Below are positions 14,788 through 23,100 of a stretch of 34,092 nucleotides of DNA, piece after piece; the first letter of the stretch is position 1, and the number at the start of each line of letters is the position of its first letter. The DNA comes from Oscillospiraceae bacterium (GTDB lineage: Bacteria > Bacillota > Clostridia > Oscillospirales > Ruminococcaceae). The stretch lies in contig JAFWDH010000012.1 of NCBI GenBank assembly GCA_017513135.1, forward strand, positions 1 through 34,092. Reading direction: 5' to 3'. The translations under genes were made by a program, and so were the position numbers. The notes under the pieces are model-generated. The model did not search any database. It saw only the letters and a program-made list of their open reading frames with translations, and had not been told where the DNA came from.

Positions 14788-15243
14788 ATGACGATAGAAT
14801 ACAGGCAAGCTGCATCTGAAGACGCAGACCTTCTGATAGATATCTACAATGCCTCGTTTTTTGACGATTACATAAGGTATGGCACATGTCCCGGATACGG
14901 ACTGACGAAAGAACAGATGGAAGAGTCGATTGTCCGGCACCCGAAACATATCATACTTTGTGATAATAGGTCTGTCGGATGTGTTTCATATACAAAGCTT
15001 GACGCGGGCGTATATGAGGTCGCCTGCTTGTGTGTAGTTCCCGAGTTTCAGGGCAAAGGGATAGGGACACAGGCGATTCAGTTTTTAAAGACATATCTTA
15101 AAGATTGGAAGAGACTCACTTTGGTGACACCCATCGACAAGAAAGAGAATGTGAAGTTTTATACAGAGAAATGCGGGTTTCATATGGAATCTGCTGAGAT
15201 GGATGGTACTGTTGAACTGACCCGATTCGTTTTGGAAAGATAA
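14788..15243 (+). CDS. GNAT-family N-acetyltransferase
   Basis: A 151-residue GNAT. The cofactor-binding segment is CVVPEFQGKGIGTQAIQFL (QGKGIG is a perfect QxxGxG loop), and the C-terminal NVKFYTEKCGFHM is the normal closing motif. The N-terminus TIEYRQAASEDADLLIDIYN is typical of small-molecule acetyltransferases. It precedes the DUF2161-like gene by 75 bases. A weak GGAGAT ribosome site lies upstream. Substrate unknown. Confidence 0.88.
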   Translation: MTIEYRQAASEDADLLIDIYNASFFDDYIRYGTCPGYGLTKEQMEESIVRHPKHIILCDNRSVGCVSYTKLDAGVYEVACLCVVPEFQGKGIGTQAIQFLKTYLKDWKRLTLVTPIDKKENVKFYTEKCGFHMESAEMDGTVELTRFVLER

Positions 15244-15318
15244 TTTCCGGTTTGTCGTGATATCACATAATCTGTGTAAGTGTGAAAGAGAGAGAATAAA
15301 ATATCAGGTGAAACACAT

Positions 15319-16014
15319 ATGGAACGGAATCTGTTTGAACCGATAAAAGCATACTTTGAAGAACAGGGCTATGTCTGTGACGGAGAAGTCAAAGACATAG
15401 ATCTTTTCATGCAGAAAGGCGATTCTTCCGTCGCGGTGGAGCTCAAGCAGAAACTGGATTTCAGATCCATCCAGCAGGCCGCGCTGAGACAGAAGCTGGT
15501 GGAGACGGTCTATATTGGCATCAATACGCCAAAGTCCTTATTCTCGAGGTCCTTCAGGGACAAGATCTATCTTCTGAAGCGTCTCGGAATAGGATTGATC
15601 ACAGTGTCGGAGAAACTCAGAAAAGTATCTGTCATTTCAGAGCCGGTCGTCAGCGAGCTTTCCGCATTTCAGAAGAGGAACAAGGCCAGGAAGAAAGCGC
15701 TGGAGAGCGAGTTCCAGAACCGCAGGATCAGATCCAATACCGGTGGAGTTACTGGCGAGAAACTGATGACCAGATACCGCGAGGAAGCGCTCATGGTATT
15801 GGACGCGCTGAACGCGCTCGGTGGAGAGGCTTCTCCAAAAGAAATCAGGGAGGCATCCGGGGTGGAGAAGACTTCTGGTATTCTCAGAGATAATCATTAT
15901 GGATGGTTCACTCATCCCGGCAAGGGTAAGTACAGCATCTCGCCTGATGGCAGGGCAGCACTTAAAGAGTATACAGACGCTCTTTCTGTTCTGAGAGGAG
16001 AGAAAAAAGGATAA
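15319..16014 (+). CDS. DUF2161-like PD-(D/E)xK nuclease-fold protein
   Basis: A 231-residue protein whose first ~90 residues show the PD-(D/E)xK core: Asp28 in VKDIDLFMQKGD, then VAVELKQKLDF with Glu41 and Lys43, and an aligned helix QQAALRQKLVETVY. This is how the DUF2161 family, annotated as putative phosphodiesterases, is recognised. A basic linker (KRNKARKKALE) leads to a C-terminal winged-helix-like region (PKEIREASGVEKTSGILRDN) that may bind DNA. AGGTGA stands seven bases before the ATG and a strong terminator follows. Action on nucleic acid is inferred from the fold; the biological role is unknown. Confidence 0.78.
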   Translation: MERNLFEPIKAYFEEQGYVCDGEVKDIDLFMQKGDSSVAVELKQKLDFRSIQQAALRQKLVETVYIGINTPKSLFSRSFRDKIYLLKRLGIGLITVSEKLRKVSVISEPVVSELSAFQKRNKARKKALESEFQNRRIRSNTGGVTGEKLMTRYREEALMVLDALNALGGEASPKEIREASGVEKTSGILRDNHYGWFTHPGKGKYSISPDGRAALKEYTDALSVLRGEKKG

Positions 16015-16051
16015 TAGCTTGTTCAATAATTACACTTTTGACATGAACATC

Positions 16052-16078
16052 ATGACGCACCACAAAAAACGCCAGTGC
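16052..16078 (+). repeat. Imperfect copy of the tRNA-Arg 3' end
   Basis: Aligned without gaps, this segment matches 12147-12173 at 22 of 27 positions. It covers the tRNA acceptor 3' strand (ATGACGCACCA against ATGGCGCACCA) and the first arm of the terminator. No T-arm or earlier tRNA sequence is present. It is a candidate attachment-site remnant closing a ~3.9-kb island of accessory genes. Confidence 0.5.
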
Positions 16079-16103
16079 TTTTTAGTACTGGCGGTCTTTT
16101 GTG
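16061..16103 (+). terminator. Terminator after the DUF2161-like gene
   Basis: CAC plus an A-tract and CGCCAGT pair with ACTGGCG and TTTTGTG around a T-rich loop. A and T tracts on both sides make it potentially bidirectional. Confidence 0.8.
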
Positions 16104-16110
16104 TATAGCG

Positions 16111-16187
16111 AAAACCACAAGCCAGGTGGACAGCTCCCCATTATCTGTGCCCCAGTAATGGGGAGCTGTTTACTCGCCAGTGGTTTT
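16111..16187 (+). repeat. Nested palindrome, copy 1
   Basis: An outer stem AAAACCAC/GTGGTTTT encloses a perfect 13-bp inner stem CAGCTCCCCATTA/TAATGGGGAGCTG (16131-16143 with 16156-16168) with a 12-base loop TCTGTGCCCCAG. Its core and loop recur at 25922-25950. It may derive from a transposon end or act as a terminator. Confidence 0.7.
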
Positions 16188-16213
16188 GATTGATTCAGAG
16201 AAGAAGACAGATA
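16186..16213 (+). repeat. 28-base repeat following a hairpin, copy 1
   Basis: Matches 28261-28288 at 24 of 28 positions (core GAAGAAGACAGATA against AAAGAAGACGGATA). In both places it begins in the TTTT that closes a hairpin. Confidence 0.5.
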
Positions 16214-16351
16214 TCAGGAAACCTGAGTATTACAGATTCCGGATACGTGTTAAGTATTGTTATGCTGACGATGATCCTCCCGTTGTCAGCGATATCGGGA
16301 GTGCTGATCCTGAAGAATAAGACGGAGCAGGCAGAGACAGAGAGAAAATGA
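16190..16351 (+). pseudogene. Possible remnant of a surface-protein anchor region
   Basis: After a stop at 16187-16189 one frame stays open to 16351. It contains a hydrophobic stretch (GYVLSIVMLTMILPLSAISG) followed by charged residues (KNKTEQAETERK). This resembles the membrane segment and tail of a sortase substrate, but there is no ribosome site, no signal peptide and no gene body. It could be the decayed 3' end of a lost surface-protein gene upstream of the giant one, or a small membrane peptide starting at GTG 16247. Confidence 0.3.
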
Positions 16352-16413
16352 TCATGGATACGGTTGAAGATCTCAGCTGATTTGAGACGGTGACATCACA
16401 GAAAAAACAGAAA

Positions 16414-16460
16414 GACCGCCTTTGGCACGATCATTCGCGCTGAAGGCGCTCTCTTTTTTT
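16414..16460 (+). terminator. Terminator before the orphan gene
   Basis: CGCCTTTGGC pairs with GCTGAAGGCG (two imperfect pairs) at 16417-16426 and 16439-16448, followed by a run of seven T. Confidence 0.75.
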
Positions 16461-16598
16461 GTCCCTTTCAGTCAGTTAAGCTTATATGGTTAAGCATAGC
16501 ATAACCCAAACAGCCATCGAATCGGTTTAACATAGCTGTTCTCAAAAAAGAAGCTTTGATGAATTGAGAGAACTGAAATAAAACAAGGAGATGCTGTC

Positions 16599-16907
16599 TT
16601 GGATCTAGTATCCAGTAGTCAGTTTTCCGTTGACAACAACTATGTTGACATATTTGGTAAAAGAATTGCAAAGAGAAATAATACGGATGAGGCAGTGTGT
16701 TTTATAAGTGAGCCTTTATCGGTATTTAATCCGGAACATGCAGAAGAAAACATTCGGATTTCAGAGCAATTGCTGAAGGAAGTTGTGAATATAGATCATA
16801 GAGATCTTGTTGGCTTTATTATCGATACAAACACGACAATAGTGCAGTATTTGTATTACAGGTTAAATATACAGTCACAATCAGACGATAATATGACACG
16901 TTTATAA
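16599..16907 (+). CDS. Unknown 102-residue protein upstream of the giant surface protein
   Basis: Not recognised. TTG start with AAGGAG eight bases upstream. The protein is soluble and mixed alpha/beta by composition (VDNNYVDIFGKRIAKRNN, then LKEVVNIDHRDLVGFIIDTN), with no signal peptide. AT content is clearly higher than in neighbouring genes. It may be a truncated remnant, a regulator of the surface gene that follows, or a recently acquired gene. The ribosome site makes it more than a chance frame, but support is modest. Confidence 0.5.
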   Translation: MDLVSSSQFSVDNNYVDIFGKRIAKRNNTDEAVCFISEPLSVFNPEHAEENIRISEQLLKEVVNIDHRDLVGFIIDTNTTIVQYLYYRLNIQSQSDDNMTRL

Positions 16908-17184
16908 AAATACTAAAATAAACAGTAATAATTTAGTGTACTATTTTTTTACGACTCAATTTAAAACTGTATATATATGCAATTGATGACACCGCATACA
17001 CAATAATACTTATATTTTGTGAAGAGAAACAGAATATTATACAAAATACTGTAAAGAAACGGCTGATAAAGGCAGTTGAAATAAACTGATTCAGACAGTT
17101 GATATATATCAGACTTTATACTAAAATTAACGGTAATTAGTGAAAGTGTTCCTAAAAGCAAATAAATAGTCAGGAGAACGACAA
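16908..17184 (+). other. AT-rich 277-base region upstream of the giant gene
   Basis: No gene is seen. A weak hairpin ACTAAA/TTTAGT followed by a T-run (about 16911-16947) may end the 16599 transcript. A weak promoter candidate is TTGAAA (17076) with TGATAT 18 bases later. The ribosome site CAGGAGA sits just before the GTG at 17185. The strong AT bias is typical of regulated surface-gene promoters. Confidence 0.5.
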
Positions 17185-20100
17185 GTGAATCACAACAGGA
17201 AGATAACTGGAAAGAATAAGAGTATCTCGTGGAAGCGCAGGGTATCAGCGCTGATCGCGTTGATCCTCGTGTTCAGCACGATGGTTACGATGGTCTTCCC
17301 GGAGACCGTCGGGGATGATGACGGCGCAATCAAGGCAGCGCCGGAGATCGTGCTTGGGGCAGAAAATGCTGCTAACGGTACTGAGGGTGAGGATGGTGAT
17401 GAACCGGTAGCACCTTCAGGAGAAGAAGACCCGAAAGAAGGAGAGAATACAAGCAAAAACATAATGGACTTTATTCCTCCTGGAATGATCACGATGATCA
17501 AAAAGTCAGATGAATCCCAGGTATCCACAACCAATCCTGCAATACCGGGGGAGACAGTGGTTCTCACCTTGTCAAATGTTGCGGAAACCATAAATGGACT
17601 TCAGTTTGACATGGACGAGCTGACTATGGATATCCCGGCAGGACTTGATCCTCCTGAACAGAACGTGACCGGGACATCTACCGTATATATTACAGATTAC
17701 AATGTAACGCCACCACAGACGTATGCCTTGCCAAACACCTATGTAATCGGCACGGATAGGGTAATCAGATACATATGGAAGAACCCGCATACTGAGGAGA
17801 GGCCTGTAGGTTCCGGCAATATAGTTGATGTATATGATTTGGCATGTAATGCAGAAAACTTTAAATTCAGCCTCAGCTTCGAAATAACTGTAGGTGACGA
17901 TGCAGATGATATCATATTCAGTAATAAAATCTCTTTCCCGGTAGACCGGTCAGTTTCACTCACGGTCACAAAAGATATAGAAATACCTGGAATGTCTACA
18001 ATTACTCAAACGCAGGCGCAGCAAATGACGTTTGCTCTGTATTACGCAGATGGAGTTACTCCGGTAAAAGACAACGACGGAAACGATATCACGTTCACGC
18101 GTAATGACATGAGAGGCGATGGCTTGGTAAATGCCCAGTGGAGTATTTCCGGCCTCACAGCTGATGAATATCCTGCAGTATTTGTAGTAAAAGAGACAGG
18201 ACATCCTGAAATTGAGGGATACACCTTCCTGACAACAGGAGATAATGTCGTGACCGAAAAGGCCGTGACAATACCTGCCGGTCAATCAGCTACTGCAGCG
18301 CTGAAGAACAGGTATTCCAAGGACGTTTCGCGTCTTAAGGTAAAGAAGGTATTCCCGGCAGGAAGTGCTTTGAACCTCACCAGCCTGACGGATGCTCAGA
18401 GGCAGTTAATCTCATTCACGGTAAAAGACTCAAATGGTGTTACTGTAGCATCCGCCACGCTGGCAGATACAGATAAATTTGACCGTAATGGTGAATGGAA
18501 TGTCGGAACCTTTCCGCCGGGCGAGTATACGGTCATTGAGACAGCTGATCTTGAAGGATACACAAGGACCACTACATATCAGGTAGACACAAATGCGGCA
18601 ACTGAAGGTACCAGTGCTCCGGTTACATTAGTTACAGACGGGAATCATGTAGTTGAGTTCGATAATACATATACAGAACAAAGGGATAACCTGAAGATAA
18701 AGAAAACTTTTGCCGGTGCAGAACTGACCGATGCAGAGAAGGCGAATATTACATTTACGATTACAGGTCCTGAAGGAACTAAAACAGTACATTATTCGGA
18801 TTTCGATGCGAACGGTGAGCTCCTCCTTGAAGATGTTCTGACGGGAACTTACAAAGTCGTTGAGTCAAACGTAAACCCGAATACAGCAAACTACACGGTT
18901 ACTTCAACATACGCTGTGAATGGCGGAGTTCCAACGACAGGAACCACTGCCAATAATGTTGCGGTTACTTTGAATGGAACCAACGAAGTTGATTTTCTCA
19001 ACACATATACAGCAGTCGGAAAGATCACGCTTACAAAAAAAGTAGGTGGTGATTATTGGGATGACTTTGGAAATACTTATGATACTCAAGCTGAGAGAAG
19101 GCAGAGAATAAGAGCCGGAGTCACGTACAAGGTGTACAGAATAGAAGGAGGAGAAAGGACTGAAGTCCAGACAATTCCTCTGACCTCATTCAGCGGCACA
19201 AATGACGCTGTTGGTACATATACCATAAGCAACCTTCCTGTCGGCACTTATGAGATTGACGAAGTTGTGTCTGGAACAGATTCTACCGGAGCTATCATTG
19301 CCAATACGATTCGCACAACGACCGTAACTGTTAATGGAGGTACCGGACAAACGGCTGCTGACGACGCTACTACTATTGCTTCCGGAAACTTCGCTGTTGA
19401 AAAGGGCGGCACAGCAACTGTAGCTTATCAGAATGATTACAATAAAAAGGAAGGCAAGATAAAGCTTGACAAGAAAGTTTTCATAGATGGCAGTGAGGTG
19501 GATCCGTCAACTCTTACTGTGGATCAGCAGAAAGCTATGAAGTTTACCATTACTGGTAAAGATACTTTCGGTCATAATGTAGAAAAGACCGTATCGCTTT
19601 ACGATGTTTTGAATCATGAAAACGGAGTTGACGCGGACGGCTACATCACGCTTGATTACAGCAACAACACCGGATATACCGTAACGGAGACGGGGGCTGA
19701 TTTAGAGAATTACATCAGAGTTACTACCGGCAAACTGGATGACGGTGCATATGGGGCTGGTTCCAGCGTTAAACCGGTAGTAGTCAATGCTACAGAGCAT
19801 TCCGTCACATTTAAAAATGAATATACAAGAAGCGGAAGACTTAAAATTCTAAAGGTCGTTTCCGGGCTAAGTGCTGCAGAAGAAACGGAATTAAGGAATC
19901 AGATCTACTTCACGATAGCTGATGCCAGTACCGGACGTCCGATTATAAAAGAAAATGGACAATATAAGCTTGGTCAAGATGGCGATACACCGGCAAATAT
20001 TTCCCTGGCAGACATGGTAGCCGGAATCGACATTCCTACCGGGAACTATATTATTACAGAGCATAACTATGAGTATAAGACCGATTACTACAATTGCTCA

Positions 20101-23100
20101 GTGAGCAACCTGTTGATAGTTGACGGACAAACTATCTATCAAGAAACAAGCCCGGTATCAGGAAACACAGAAGTCTTGCTCGGAAATGAAAAACTGGTTG
20201 AATACACTAATACGTATTCCAGAATTGGTGTAGGAGATGGCGTGACCGTCAGAAAGAAAGTATGGCTCGACGGTGTTGAGATTGGAGAGGACTCATCAGA
20301 ACTTCTGAGACAGTTTGATGCCCTCGTCAAGAGTAAAATCGAATTTGAAATATATGAGGGCAGATCGGCCAGTGGCACGCCTTACGCAACATATACATAT
20401 GCAGACCTTCTGGAAAATCCTCCGAAGCTGTTTGTCGGGACATGGACAATCAAAGAAACGAAATATGAAATCGAGCACTATAATCATACCATCAGGTTCA
20501 CCGTAACCGGTGTGCCTGGAGGACCAATCGTCTCAACTACTGACCATGTGACCTTTACGCTGCAACAGACTTCACAGGTTGGCATTGAAGTTATTAACGC
20601 ATACATACCGCTTGGGAATTTGGAGGTCCAGAAGCTCTTCGGCGCTGACAGTGATCTAAAAGATGAAAACCTCACTGAGGCCCAGAAGAAAGCTATCAAA
20701 TTCACTGTAACAGGATATAAGGATGCAACATCAGGCAGTGAAGTAGTATTCCCGACACAGGAATTCACGTATTACAATATGAAACCGAATTCAGAAGGGG
20801 TTATGTCCAAGTTATTCACTGACATCCCTACAGGGTTTTATGTTGTTACAGAGAATGGCGTAATTACGAACTACGATCTCACTACTGTTGCAGATCCTGA
20901 TGGTAATGGCTTAAGTGTTCCGTATAATTCTTTAGCGGTACAGAAGTTTACGAATACCTATACGCGTCAGAAAGGAAATCTGGAGATCCAGAAGACTTTC
21001 GATGCTCCGAGCACTCTTACTACGGAACAGAAAAAGCTTATTGAATTCAAGGTCACCGGGCCTGATCCGAGCATGCCGCAGACGTTCACTTATGCACAGA
21101 TGACTGACGGCAAGTATACGATCGAAAATGTGATAACGGGAACGTATACAGTTACAGAAACAAATGCAGACTTTGATTTCTTCGAGCGCACAACCACAGT
21201 AAGCGTTAACAGCGGAGAAGATACCAAATACTCTGAAGCAAACGGAGTAAGTGTTCCTGTGGAAAGCGAAGCAACTGCCTCTGTTCATTTAACCAATAAA
21301 TATCAAGAGACAGGCGCTCTGATCATCAATAAGACATTTGATGGCAGTGAATGGATAAATAGCCTTACAGATGCTCAGAAGAAAGCTATCACATTCAAGG
21401 TTTATAATTCGGACGGAGATGTGATAAAAACTATTACCTATGCTCAGATCATTAGCTGGATACAGAGCCATCCTTCACAGAATCCAGCTGGCTACAGATT
21501 CCTTGTGCTTCCGGGAGAGTATGTTGTTGAGGAGTCAAATGCAGACTTCCCCGGTTACGTACGCACAACTACGGCAACTGTTACTGTAAAAACTGAAAAC
21601 AGCACGAGCACTAGTTCTGTATCTGGAGATAGAGTTACTACGGCTGTTGCGAAGTTTGGAGAGCATACGGTTGTATTCAACAACAAGTACAATGAGATAG
21701 GCAGACTTAAGGTCAAGAAGACGGTTGAAGGTCTTGTTCTTAATGATGCGCAGAAAGCTGCTATTAAGTTCACGGTTACGCAGGGTGACAGTACAATCGA
21801 TACGTTCACTTATGCAGACATCTTGGCTGCACCGAATCAGGAGTATGTTATCGAGAATCTTCCTGCCGGAAATTATACCGTTACTGAGACGGTTACTGAT
21901 GAAGAATCCGTATTCTACGGCAAGACACGCAGAACATTCGTTCAAGTCGGAGCCAGCGGAGTGGTCGAAAACAGCACTACAGTTGTCCAGGTAGACATTA
22001 AGGATAAGGTAGTTGCATTCAGAAACGAATACGGAAACACTAATCAGCTTACTGTACAGAAGGAGATCGGAGGAGCTCCGACGGTTTACATTGAAAAGGA
22101 TGAATCACTGTATCCGGTCTGGAAGTTCAATCTTAAGATAGCTAATCTTGAGCCTTCAACTACAAGTAATGGCTCGACAGATATCATCGATTACATTGAC
22201 AACAAAGCCCTTTTGGGTCTCTTCAAGATCGTAACGGATCCGGCTGATCTGGAGCTTATTGATGCGAAAGATCCTGGTGCTGCAACAATTGCAAACAAGC
22301 TCACTACTACAGAAGGGAAACCGACTGCAAGCGTTGCACTCACAGAGGAATATGACAGCGGCAAAGTGATATTCAACATCACCGGAATTACAGCAGATAC
22401 AGCTACGAGCAATGATCTGACTTACTACCTGATTCCGAAGGATGTGAATGCTCTGGAAACGCTGAATGCCAGAGAAGGTACAGCGGACGATACTCCATCT
22501 AACCAGCTGAAGAAGTACTTCTCCAATGTTGCAGAATATAAGAAGCTGCCTCTATATGACTATGAGGAAACGAATAAGGTAGATTATGAGTATGAAAAGA
22601 CAGTAGTCATTAAAAGCATCCTTAACTATAATTCTGAAACATATCAGCTTAAGGATGAGTATGGCAATACCGTTGACTATGCTGTGTATCAGTTCGTTAT
22701 CAATCCTGAGGAGATGAAACTCAGTAATACTGGTTTTATAGATGTAACAGATGAGTTCTCGTCAACCCAGTCAGTGGATCAGGAAAGTATAACCGTTGAG
22801 CGCTGCGTTTATGATTTTGATACTAATGAATGCACGTCAATCACTCCGGCACAGGATGGGGATGTGACTCGTAAGGATCTTTCGGGTTACTCGATCGTGC
22901 TGACGCTGAGAGATGAGACATGCTTCAGAGTTACATACACAGCTACTATGCTTTATACCGCTGACGATATTGGTCATCCGGTAGAGCTGAAAAATATTGT
23001 CAAAGTAGAAGGTTACAGTGATGGAATAGAGCCTAATGTAATTCCTACCAGCCAGGGCGGCGGCTCTGTATATCGGATCAGATTCAGGAAGTATGAGGGT

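Noticed and set aside
18325..22041. CRISPR or tandem DNA repeat array
   Set aside because: The periodicity is at protein level (~110-140 residues) with diverged DNA; there are no short identical repeats with spacers.
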